DNA of 9,761 nucleotides, from the NCBI GenBank assembly GCA_041487355.1, contig JBGPND010000199.1, positions 1 through 9,761 on the forward strand. The letters run 5' to 3'. Within the stretch, counting starts at the first letter, position 1, and each line of letters begins with the position of its first letter. The position numbers were made by a program, and so were the translations under genes. Positions 1 to 6,337 of the stretch are shown piece by piece. Origin of the DNA: JAMXLO01 sp041487355. Lineage in GTDB: Bacteria; Pseudomonadota; Alphaproteobacteria; Acetobacterales; Acetobacteraceae. The notes beneath the pieces were generated by a model. That model was not told the origin of the DNA and made no database searches. It saw only the letters and a program-made list of their open reading frames with translations.

Positions 1-697
1 CATCGGCCAGCCGACGGCCATCGCGCGCGCCTTCGATGAGCAGAGAGATGCAGGTCGTGTCTGGATCTTCCGCGACGTATTCGACGCAGTCCGCCACATC
101 GACGTCGAACTCGTTGCCGGTGTCGATCACGCAGCGCGGGCCGAGACCGCGCCGACGCAGTTGGGTGACTCCAAGGACGCCGCTCATGCCGCCGCTCTGC
201 GCGATGGTGGCCACCGGGCCGGGCATCAGTTCAGATTCAGTCGCCGACGAGAACGTTACGTAGGCGCGGCTCTCGCTGTGGCGGATGCCGATCGTGTTGG
301 GGCCGATCATGCGCAAGCCGGATTTCGCGCGCGCCTCGGCAAGCGCGTCGGACAACGCGCCGCGCAGGGCCTCGTCGCGGAACCCGTCGGCGAACACCAC
401 GGCGCCGCGCACGCCGGCATGGCCGCAGTCGCGGATGATATCGGGCACACGCTCGGCGGGAACGCAGATCGCCACCAGGTCCACCGGTTCCGGCACCGCC
501 AGGATCGAGGGATGGCACGGCAGGTCGTTGATCCGCGTCTGGTTCGGGTTCACCGGGATGACGCGTCCCGGGTAGCCGGCCGTGGCCAACGCCTGCAGCA
601 CGCGGCCACCCGCGCGGTTGCGGTCGGCACTCGCGCCGATCACGGCGATGCTGCGCGGCGCGAAGAATGCAGCCAGGCCCTGTGGAGTGTTCGTCAT
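1..697 (-). CDS. NDP-forming acyl-CoA synthetase (acetate-CoA ligase family), N-terminal part, truncated by the window edge
   Basis: The 232 visible residues begin at ATG 697-695 and stay open to the left edge. Residues about 8-100 form a CoA-binding Rossmann domain with SIAVIGAS at 17-24 and the following GGRVL segment. Residues about 130-232 resemble the succinyl-CoA-synthetase-like ligase domain: IGPNTIG at 131-137, AQSGGMSG at 166-173 where relatives usually have SQSGALG, and GNEFDVDVADCVEYVAEDPDT at 194-214, close to the family GNxxDVDxADLLEYLxxDPDT pattern. By family knowledge it would form an acyl-CoA with ATP or GTP cleaved to NDP plus phosphate, via a phospho-histidine that lies outside the window. 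The usual Cys of GPNCLG is Thr here. A GAGG ribosome site sits at 707-710, and the start overlaps the preceding stop as ATGA, implying translational coupling. The acid substrate is unknown. Confidence 0.93.
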   Translation of the reverse strand, partial: MTNTPQGLAAFFAPRSIAVIGASADRNRAGGRVLQALATAGYPGRVIPVNPNQTRINDLPCHPSILAVPEPVDLVAICVPAERVPDIIRDCGHAGVRGAVVFADGFRDEALRGALSDALAEARAKSGLRMIGPNTIGIRHSESRAYVTFSSATESELMPGPVATIAQSGGMSGVLGVTQLRRRGLGPRCVIDTGNEFDVDVADCVEYVAEDPDTTCISLLIEGARDGRRLAD

Positions 698-1707
698 ACG
701 GCGTTTCCTCGCAATGCATGCAACGCATCTACTACTTTGCGATCCAGCACGATGCCCTCGATGCGGCGCTGTTCGCGTTCGCGGAAGGCGCGCTCCGAGG
801 GGATACGGATTTCCTCCACGCCAGGCTGGCGCGGTGTCGCCTTGATGCGCGCGACAAGCTCCGCCATCTGCGCGGCGAAATCTCCCTCCGGCAGCATCAC
901 GGCGGGATCGATCGCGATGAACAGGAAGCCGTAATCCTGCACGTCGCCGCGCGGCAGTGCCGCACCCGCCAGCAAGCCGAGTGCCTGAATCGCAAACGAC
1001 AATCCGTAGCCCTTGTGGCCACCGAACGGCGACACGCCGCCATCCCGCACCGCACGTGCATCGCGCGTCGGCTGCCCATCGGCATCGAAGCCGACACCCT
1101 CCGGCAATTCCTGGCCGAGGCGCGCCATCAGCAGCACCTCACCCCACATCACCGAGGCCGTGCCGATGTCGTAGATCACCGGACCGTTCACGGAAGGAAA
1201 TCCGATGCTGAACGGATTGGTCCCGAGCGCCGGCTTGCGTCCGCCGGGCGGCAGAACGTGCGGCCTGGCGCTCGCGGTGTGGATGGCGACCAGGCCGGCG
1301 CGCACGATCAGCTCCACATAATAGGCGTTGCGGCCGCTGTAATAGCTGTTGTGCACGCCGACGATGGTCATGCCGCTCGCCTTCGCCTTGGCGATCGCGA
1401 TCTCCGCACCGCGATAGGCGGCGATGTAGCCGACCTTGTTGCCGCCATCGACCAGCGCGGAAACCGGCGTCTCCCGTATCACGCGCACCGGCGCGCGCGG
1501 CTTGCCGGTCTTCTCGTCCTCGGCAATCGCGAGGATGCGCGGCAGGCTGGCAAAGCGGTAGCCGCACAACGCATTGTCGATCAGTTGATCGGTGATGATC
1601 GTCGCTTCGTCGGCCGGATAGCCGATGCGCCGCAGCGACGCCTCACCCAGTTCCCGCGCCTCGGCCACGCTGAGGCGAAGCGTGCCGGGCCCGTCCGGAT
1701 CCAGCAA
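694..1707 (-). CDS. Ldh_2-family (malate/L-lactate/ureidoglycolate dehydrogenase-type) NAD(P)-dependent oxidoreductase with atypical active site
   Basis: This 337-residue protein is of normal family length (about 330-360). Family signatures include GTNPFSIGFP at 162-171, the VIYDIGTAS stretch at 177-185, LPEGVGFDADGQPTRDA at 201-217 and GGHKGYGL at 229-236. Members of this unusual non-Rossmann fold reduce 2-keto acids or cyclic imines, or oxidise 2-hydroxy acids, with NAD(P)H. Two normally conserved histidines are missing. The SHG segment before xLPR is GYRFASLPR here (49-57), which puts Tyr50 at the His position. The usual NSNHFG is NSYYSG (120-125). Function as a dehydrogenase is therefore probable but its chemistry may differ. 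No ATG exists near the start; TTG at 1707 is chosen because AAGGGG lies 9 bases upstream and an in-frame TGA (the upstream gene's stop) is only one codon before it. CTG 1704 or the GTG at residue 14 are alternatives. Sits between crotonase and CoA-ligase genes. Confidence 0.9.
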   Translation of the reverse strand: MLDPDGPGTLRLSVAEARELGEASLRRIGYPADEATIITDQLIDNALCGYRFASLPRILAIAEDEKTGKPRAPVRVIRETPVSALVDGGNKVGYIAAYRGAEIAIAKAKASGMTIVGVHNSYYSGRNAYYVELIVRAGLVAIHTASARPHVLPPGGRKPALGTNPFSIGFPSVNGPVIYDIGTASVMWGEVLLMARLGQELPEGVGFDADGQPTRDARAVRDGGVSPFGGHKGYGLSFAIQALGLLAGAALPRGDVQDYGFLFIAIDPAVMLPEGDFAAQMAELVARIKATPRQPGVEEIRIPSERAFREREQRRIEGIVLDRKVVDALHALRGNAV

Positions 1708-1710
1708 GCG

Positions 1711-2511
1711 TCAGCGCCCCTTGAACGGGCCGGCCGGACGCTTCTCCACGAAGGCGCGGGCGGATTCGGCGAAATCCTCGGTCAGGTGCAGCTTTGCCAG
1801 GTTCACCTGTAGCAGCACTTCGCGCGACAATTGCTCGAGGTACCAGCGCCGCGCACGCACGGTCGAGCGAACGCCCAGTGGCGGGTTCTTCGCCACGGCG
1901 GCTGCGAGTTCGCGCGCGACCTCCATATAGGTGCCGCGCGGTGCCACGCGGTCGATAACGCCGGCCGCCAGCGCCTCCTCGGCGGTGAAGAAACGCCCGG
2001 TCAGGCTGACATCGGTGGCGAACGCACCGGCGCCGCGGAAATTCAACAGCGCCCAGTATTTCGCGCCGGACAGCCCGCGCGGTGTCTCGGTCACCTGGAA
2101 CTTGGTGCCTTCCTCCGCCACGATCAGGTCGGATTCCAGCACAAGACCGAGCGCCAGGCCCAGCACATAGCCATGCGCGGCGGCCATCACCGGCTTCCAG
2201 TTCACCGCACGCAGAAACAGATCATGGCTTGACGCATCCTGCGCCTGTGCGCCGCCGTGCCGCTCGAATTCCGCCCGGCTGCGCAACTGCCGCTGATGCA
2301 CGTCCGCACCGCTGGAGAAGGCGCGGCCACGCCCACACAGGATCGCAATTCGCGCGTCATTGTCGCTGTCGAAGCGCTTCAGCGCCGAGGAGATCTGACG
2401 CACCATATCGTCGTTGACGGCGTTCAGCTTGTCCGGCCGGTTCAGCGTTATCGTCGCGATGTTGTCGCGGCAGTCGTACTCGACCAGGGACTTGTCGCCC
2501 GCATCCGACAT
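1711..2511 (-). CDS. Crotonase-fold enzyme (enoyl-CoA hydratase/isomerase family), single-glutamate type
   Basis: A 266-residue protein starting at ATG 2511 after a strong AAGGAG (2523-2518, spacer 6). Crotonase marks are ITLNRPDKLNAV at 21-32, the oxyanion-hole segment RAFSSGAD at 63-70, HGYVLGLALGL at 113-123, and LTGRFFTAEEALAAGVIDRV at 170-189. Lined up by eye with rat enoyl-CoA hydratase, the Glu144 position is Gly122, while Glu164 is kept as Glu142 (in VTETPRG). The oxyanion Gly141 position is Leu119. Loss of the first Glu argues against an ordinary β-oxidation hydratase. Hydroxycinnamoyl-CoA hydratase-lyase also lacks that Glu (it has Ser) and keeps the second, so a lyase or other crotonase reaction is conceivable. 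Cytoplasmic, acting on a CoA thioester, and placed in an operon with a CoA ligase that could supply it. It ends in TGA, three bases before the next start in the same frame. Family is certain; reaction is not. Confidence 0.92.
   Translation of the reverse strand: MSDAGDKSLVEYDCRDNIATITLNRPDKLNAVNDDMVRQISSALKRFDSDNDARIAILCGRGRAFSSGADVHQRQLRSRAEFERHGGAQAQDASSHDLFLRAVNWKPVMAAAHGYVLGLALGLVLESDLIVAEEGTKFQVTETPRGLSGAKYWALLNFRGAGAFATDVSLTGRFFTAEEALAAGVIDRVAPRGTYMEVARELAAAVAKNPPLGVRSTVRARRWYLEQLSREVLLQVNLAKLHLTEDFAESARAFVEKRPAGPFKGR
1717..1722 (-). promoter_or_regulatory. Ribosome binding site supporting the TTG start of the Ldh_2-family gene
   Basis: AAGGGG on the minus strand, nine bases before TTG 1707. 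It lies inside the last codons (Lys-Gly) of the crotonase gene, so translation of the two genes is likely coupled. The weak start codon could keep this product below its neighbours. Confidence 0.5.
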
Positions 2512-2578
2512 CGATCGCTCCTTGTCTCGGCGTGTCCAGGAGCACCGATTGTGCGCGGTATGCTCGGGCGCGGCAATT
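2512..2578 (-). other. Short intergenic spacer within the minus-strand operon
   Basis: These 67 bases separate the molybdoenzyme stop (TAG at 2581-2579) from the crotonase start. They contain the strong AAGGAG at 2518-2523. A weak imperfect hairpin (2540-2547 against 2556-2565, 8 pairs with a 2-base bulge) has no T-run. Nothing shows a separate promoter or terminator, so co-transcription is the simpler reading. Confidence 0.4.
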
Positions 2579-4597
2579 CTACCAGGCGCGCACGTCCAGC
2601 CAGGTGCTCTGGTAGGTGGCACCCTCGCCCATGTCGGTGAACGCATCCGAACAGAGCATGTTCACCGTGCCCGATACGGCTTCTTCGTCCGGGCGCTGTC
2701 CCGGCACGAGCACGACACCCGGCTGCACTTCATCGCGCACGTGCAGCACGAGTCCTACCGCGCCGCGGTTGTTGAGCAGCCGCACGCGCTGGCCGTCGCG
2801 GAGATTGCGCGCGCTCGCGTCGTTCGGATGCATCACGCAGAACGGCACTCCCTCGCGCTGGCGCAGGAATGCGACGCCGGAAAACGCAGTGTGGCTCTGG
2901 AAATATCCCGGCGCGGTGAGCAAGCGCAGCGGCCACTGCGGTGCCTGCTTCGCTTCGACCGGATCGGGCTGCCAATCCGGCATTGGCGGAAGCCCCTGCG
3001 CCGCCAGGGTCTGCGAATAGAATTCGAGCTTGCCGGACGGCGTGCGAAATTCCTGGCCTCCCTTGGGCCCAATGGATATTGGGCCGGCGTCGGGCAGGCG
3101 ATCGGGGTCCGTTTCCGCTGCGCGCCCGGTCGCTCCGCGGAACAACTCGCGCAGGATCTCGGGTTCGGACATGCGGAACACCGGGTCGGTCACGCCCATG
3201 CGCGCGGCCATCGCCTGTGCGAGACGCAAGTTCGACCAGGCCTGGCCTTGCGGCGCCACTGCCCTTCGGCCGTATTGCATATAGTAAGTGCCGTAGGCGC
3301 GGAAGAAGTCCTCGGTCTCCAGGTATGTCGTTGCAGGCAACACGATGTCGGCATAGCGCGCCGTGACCGACATGAACGGATCATGCACCACGGTGAACAA
3401 ATCATCCCTGGCCAGGCCGCGACGCGTCTTGACGGTGTCGGGGCAGGTGACCGCCGGATTGTTCGCGGCAATCAGCAGCGCGCGGATCGGCGGGTCCTTC
3501 AGCTCGAGCAGCGCCTCGCCAAGCCGCAGATGGTTGATGGTGCGCGTGGCGGCCGGACCGGACGGCTTGCGCACCGCGTTGTAGTTCAGCTCGAATGAAG
3601 CAGCGGTCGCGAGCAGTGCGCCGCCGCCGTAACGACCATAGGCGCCGGTGACACCCGGCAGCAGTGCGACGGTGCGCAAAGCCTGGCCGCCGAAGGTCGA
3701 CCGCGTCATGCCCCAGCCGAGCCGGATGAATGACTTCTTCGCGTGGCCATAGAGTGCAGCGAAGCGTTCCACATCCGCAACCGCGATACCGGTGATCGAC
3801 GCGACGCGTTCTGGCGTGAAGCGCGGCAGCACCTCGCGCTCCACCTGCTCGAAGCCGAGCGTGTGCTGCGCAAGATAGTCCCGGTCACACAACCCATCGC
3901 GCACCAGGATATGCATCACGCCGAGCGCCAGAGCTGCGTCGGTGCCGATCCGGATCGGGATGTACCAGTCGGCAACTTGCGCGGAGCGGGTGCGCCGCGG
4001 ATCGATCACCACGAGCTGCACGCCGCGCTTGCGGACCTCTTCGACCTTCGCCCAGATATGCACGTTGGTGGCGACAAGATCCGCGCCCCAACAGACCACG
4101 AGATCGGACTCGACCACGGATTCCGGATCAGCCCCGCCGATGGGACCAACCGTCACGTCCCACGCCGCCTCGCTGCAACTGTCGCACACCGTGCCGGCCC
4201 AGAGCCGGCTTGTCCCCATCGCATGGAACAGACCATTCAGCAGGCCGCGATTCATCAGGCCCTGATGCGCGCTGTAGGCGTAGCCGAGCAGCGCCAGCGG
4301 CCCCGACTCGCTGATGATGGATTTCCAGCGTGACGTGATTTCGTCGAGTGCCGCGTCCCAGGTGATCGGCGCGAATTCTCCCCCGCCCTTCGCGCCGATC
4401 CGGCGCAGCGGCGTTGCAAGGCGTTCGGGCGAGTGGACCAGTTCGGCGTCGCGGTTCACCTTGGCGCAGGCAAAGCCCGCCGTGAACGGCTGATCCGGAT
4501 CGCCCTCGACGCGGATCACCCGCCCGTCCTCGACATGAGCAAGCAACGAACACATGTCGGGACAGTCGTGCGCACAGACAACCCGGACCGTTTCCAC
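2579..4597 (-). CDS. Molybdopterin-dependent oxidoreductase with N-terminal 4Fe-4S site (DMSO-reductase superfamily), cytoplasmic
   Basis: A 672-residue catalytic subunit. Residues 1-60 form the iron-sulfur domain with C8-x3-C12-x3-C16 and C44 (VCAHDCPDMCS and FACAK). Residues about 60-540 are the bis-molybdopterin-guanine-dinucleotide core: LVVCWGADLVATN at 166-178, VIDPRRT at 197-203, GTDAALALGVMH at 218-229, YADIVLPATTYLETED at 415-430. Residues about 556-672 are the C-terminal molydop-binding domain (MHPNDA at 589-594, NNRGAV at 609-614, GTVNML at 643-648). Cys138 in GTVCDSC is the probable metal ligand. There is no twin-arginine signal, so it should stay in the cytoplasm. No electron-transfer or membrane partner is visible, as in self-standing relatives such as acetylene hydratase or single-subunit reductases. 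GTG 4597 is preferred because GGAGG precedes it by 6 bases and the Cys cluster begins eight residues later. The frame stays open far upstream, antisense to the next gene, but that part has no homology signs. Substrate unknown. Confidence 0.93.
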   Translation of the reverse strand: METVRVVCAHDCPDMCSLLAHVEDGRVIRVEGDPDQPFTAGFACAKVNRDAELVHSPERLATPLRRIGAKGGGEFAPITWDAALDEITSRWKSIISESGPLALLGYAYSAHQGLMNRGLLNGLFHAMGTSRLWAGTVCDSCSEAAWDVTVGPIGGADPESVVESDLVVCWGADLVATNVHIWAKVEEVRKRGVQLVVIDPRRTRSAQVADWYIPIRIGTDAALALGVMHILVRDGLCDRDYLAQHTLGFEQVEREVLPRFTPERVASITGIAVADVERFAALYGHAKKSFIRLGWGMTRSTFGGQALRTVALLPGVTGAYGRYGGGALLATAASFELNYNAVRKPSGPAATRTINHLRLGEALLELKDPPIRALLIAANNPAVTCPDTVKTRRGLARDDLFTVVHDPFMSVTARYADIVLPATTYLETEDFFRAYGTYYMQYGRRAVAPQGQAWSNLRLAQAMAARMGVTDPVFRMSEPEILRELFRGATGRAAETDPDRLPDAGPISIGPKGGQEFRTPSGKLEFYSQTLAAQGLPPMPDWQPDPVEAKQAPQWPLRLLTAPGYFQSHTAFSGVAFLRQREGVPFCVMHPNDASARNLRDGQRVRLLNNRGAVGLVLHVRDEVQPGVVLVPGQRPDEEAVSGTVNMLCSDAFTDMGEGATYQSTWLDVRAW

Positions 4598-4603
4598 GTC
4601 TCG

Positions 4604-4608
4604 CCTCC
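4604..4608 (-). promoter_or_regulatory. Ribosome binding site fixing the GTG start of the molybdoenzyme gene
   Basis: GGAGG on the minus strand, six bases before GTG 4597. It decides against the much longer upstream open frame and places the 4Fe-4S cysteine cluster directly after the N-terminus, as expected for the family. Confidence 0.65.
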
Positions 4609-4621
4609 ACGCTGGGCAGCG

Positions 4622-4636
4622 CCGACGGTACGTCGG
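4622..4636. repeat. Inverted repeat CCGACG-N3-CGTCGG in the divergent region
   Basis: Six-base perfect arms around GTA. An outer pair GCGCCG (4618-4623) / CGGCGC (4638-4643) extends the symmetry in an overlapping, alternative pairing. It lies about 25-40 bases upstream of the molybdoenzyme start, probably within its 5' leader, so it could act as RNA structure or as an operator. It is GC-rich and may be chance. Confidence 0.35.
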
Positions 4637-4653
4637 ACGGCGCGGACGTGATA

Positions 4654-4676
4654 GGCCATCTGCCGACGAGATGGCC
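4654..4676. promoter_or_regulatory. Perfect dyad GGCCATCT-N7-AGATGGCC, candidate operator
   Basis: Two perfect 8-base arms separated by seven bases give a 23-base symmetric site. Size and spacing fit a dimeric helix-turn-helix regulator. It sits near the middle of the divergent region, about 57 bases upstream of the molybdoenzyme start and 89 bases before the solute-binding-protein start. A hairpin in the minus-strand leader is an alternative. No bound regulator can be named. Confidence 0.45.
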
Positions 4677-4694
4677 AGACCATTCCGGCCTACC

Positions 4695-4724
4695 TTGCGG
4701 CCTGGCGGCGTTCGCGAGAATATT
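4695..4724 (+). promoter_or_regulatory. Weak sigma-70-like promoter candidate for the solute-binding-protein operon
   Basis: TTGCGG at 4695-4700 and AATATT at 4719-4724 with an 18-base spacer, ending 42 bases before the GTG. Matches to consensus are only 3/6 and 4/6. The -10 part lies inside a dyad (CGCGA at 4713-4717, TCGCG at 4725-4729), which would let a repressor cover it. Tentative. Confidence 0.25.
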
Positions 4725-4729
4725 TCGCG
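4713..4729. repeat. Inverted repeat CGCGA-N7-TCGCG around an AT-rich core
   Basis: Five-base arms flank GAATATT, the only clearly AT-rich stretch in the divergent region. It overlaps the candidate -10 element of the plus-strand operon, so it is a plausible repressor site. The arms are short and chance is possible. Confidence 0.3.
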
Positions 4730-4765
4730 GCAGACAATCGATCGGCACAATAAAAGGGGGCGGGT

Positions 4766-6337
4766 GTGAGAACGCAAAGCTGGCTGTGTGCGGTTGCTGG
4801 ATGCCTGGCGCTGTGTTGGGGCGCATCGGCAGCCGATCTGAAGATCGGCGTATCGTCCGAAGTGACGACACTTGATCCGCATTTCTTCCACCTCACCTCC
4901 AACACGGAGATCGACAAGCTCGTCTACAGCGGCCTGGTCACCCAGGATGTGGACCTGAAAGTCATTCCCGATCTGGCCGTGAGCTGGCGCACGCTTGATG
5001 ACACGCACTGGGAGTTCAAGCTGCGTGAAGGGGTGAAATGGCATGATGGCTCGCCGTTCACCGCGGACGATGTCGTGTTCACCTACCAACGCGCGCGCAA
5101 CGTGCCCAACAGCCCGGCGAGCTTCCTGCAGTTCCTCAAGCACGTGGCGAAGACCACGGCGGTGGATGACCACACGCTGGTGATCGAAACAGACCAGCCC
5201 GACCCGATCCTGCTGAACGAAATTCTCAACGTCTGGATCGTCTCGCGGAAGAACGGCGCCAACGCCACAACGGCCGACTACAATTCCGGCAAGGCGACGG
5301 TCGGCACTGGACCGTACCGCGAGGTCGAATGGGTTCCCGGCGACCGCATCGTGCTGGAGCGCTTCGATGGTTATTTCGGTGCCAAGCCCGACTGGGAGCG
5401 CGTCACCTACAAGCCGATCACCAGTGACGCGTCGCGCGTCGCGGCCCTGCTCAGCGGCGATGTCGATCTGATCGGCAATGTGCCAGGCAATGACGTCGCC
5501 TCGCTGCAGCAGAACCCGAAGATCACCGTCGGCACGATGGCGAGCAATCGCTGCTACTTCTGGACCCTCGACGTGGACCGCGATGCCTCGCCGCAGATCA
5601 CCGATACCGACGGCCATCCGCTGACCAGGAATCCGCTGAAGGACGTGCGGGTGCGCCGCGCCATGGCGATGGCGATCGACCGCGAGGCGCTGGTGACCCA
5701 GGTCATGCAGGGCCAGGCTATCCAGGCTGCGCAGTTCATGCCCGAGGGCGTGCCAGGCACCAGCGCCAAGCTGAAGCCTGTGGTTTTCGACCTGGCCGCG
5801 GCGAAGAAGCTGCTGGCCGAGGCCGGCTATCCGAACGGGTTCGGCGTGGTGGTGAATTCCAGCAACGACCGCTATCCAAATGATGCGCAGGTCAACCAGG
5901 CGGTCGCGCAGATGTGGACGCGGCTTGGCCTGAAGACCACGGTCAACGCGGTGCCGAAGGCCATCTACTTCCCGCGTGCCACCAAGCTGGAATTCAGCGT
6001 GCTGCTGAGCGGCAATTCCACCGATACCGGGGAGGCGCTGTCGCAGCTTCAGTACTTGCTGGGCACCTACGATGCGGCGAAGGGAATCGGTGCCGGCAAC
6101 GTCGGGCGCTACTCCAATCCGCACCTGGACGCGATTCTGGACAAGGCCGCGATGACATTGGACGATGGTAAACGCAATGCACTGCTGGCCGAGGCGTACG
6201 AGTTTGCCATCGGCGAGGAGGTCGCGGTGATACCGATGCTGTTCCCGGTGGCCTCCTGGGCGATGCGCAAGGGGATCACGTATGGCGGCTTCCCGCAGGA
6301 AGCGACGGTGGCTTCTCTCGTTCACATCGCGAAGTAA
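4766..6337 (+). CDS. Family-5 ABC transporter solute-binding protein (peptide/nickel/glutathione type), secreted
   Basis: A 523-residue periplasmic receptor of normal length for SBP_bac_5. Residues 1-22 form a signal peptide (hydrophobic stretch, ASA before AD; no lipobox Cys at the cleavage site). The family signature runs at 82-109: WEFKLREGVKWHDGSPF, then TADDVVFTYQR. Other marks are GTGPY at 180-184, the segment FDGYFGAKPDWERV at 200-213, and LKDVRVRRAMAMAIDREALV at 291-310, all typical of DppA/OppA-like receptors. It should capture a small peptide, opine, metal chelate or similar ligand and pass it to an ABC permease, but no permease or ATPase gene is in the window, so it must share one encoded elsewhere or act as an orphan. 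GTG 4766 follows AAGGGGG by 5 bases. The stop overlaps the next gene's ATG (TAATG), linking uptake to an intracellular peptidase-like protein. The ligand cannot be predicted. Confidence 0.95.
   Translation: MRTQSWLCAVAGCLALCWGASAADLKIGVSSEVTTLDPHFFHLTSNTEIDKLVYSGLVTQDVDLKVIPDLAVSWRTLDDTHWEFKLREGVKWHDGSPFTADDVVFTYQRARNVPNSPASFLQFLKHVAKTTAVDDHTLVIETDQPDPILLNEILNVWIVSRKNGANATTADYNSGKATVGTGPYREVEWVPGDRIVLERFDGYFGAKPDWERVTYKPITSDASRVAALLSGDVDLIGNVPGNDVASLQQNPKITVGTMASNRCYFWTLDVDRDASPQITDTDGHPLTRNPLKDVRVRRAMAMAIDREALVTQVMQGQAIQAAQFMPEGVPGTSAKLKPVVFDLAAAKKLLAEAGYPNGFGVVVNSSNDRYPNDAQVNQAVAQMWTRLGLKTTVNAVPKAIYFPRATKLEFSVLLSGNSTDTGEALSQLQYLLGTYDAAKGIGAGNVGRYSNPHLDAILDKAAMTLDDGKRNALLAEAYEFAIGEEVAVIPMLFPVASWAMRKGITYGGFPQEATVASLVHIAK

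Larger units (their letters stand above)
4598..4765. promoter_or_regulatory. Divergent promoter/operator region between the molybdoenzyme operon and the solute-binding-protein operon
   Basis: This 168-base region is the largest gene-free stretch and must drive both operons unless a distant promoter is used. It contains three inverted repeats (4622-4636, 4654-4676, 4713-4729), an AT-rich pocket at 4717-4725, and the AAGGGGG ribosome site (4754-4760) for the plus-strand gene. GCCGACG occurs twice, at 4621-4627 and 4662-4668, the second copy forming the spacer of the central dyad. No regulator gene is visible in the window. Shared control of both operons is inference from layout. Confidence 0.55.

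Noticed and set aside
36..934. Plus-strand frames at 36-263 and 161-934, and the minus frame at 237-728
   Set aside because: The minus frame starting at 697 encodes a clear CoA-binding/acyl-CoA synthetase domain; these are other-frame shadows.
667..1812. Long plus-strand frames across the Ldh_2 and crotonase genes
   Set aside because: These are shadows of minus-strand genes that carry family motifs, matching starts and ribosome sites. The plus-strand translations are Arg/His-rich and featureless.
2540..2565. Imperfect hairpin between the molybdoenzyme and crotonase genes
   Set aside because: Eight pairs interrupted by a 2-base bulge, an 8-base loop and no T-run. It is too weak to call a terminator or attenuator.
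4598..6325. Minus-strand frame open for about 576 codons antisense to the solute-binding-protein gene, continuous with the molybdoenzyme frame
   Set aside because: It is rich in Arg/His/Gly and shows no domain signs. It mirrors a well-supported plus-strand gene, and a strong GGAGG-GTG start at 4597 explains the molybdoenzyme without it. GC-rich codon bias readily leaves such antisense frames free of stops.
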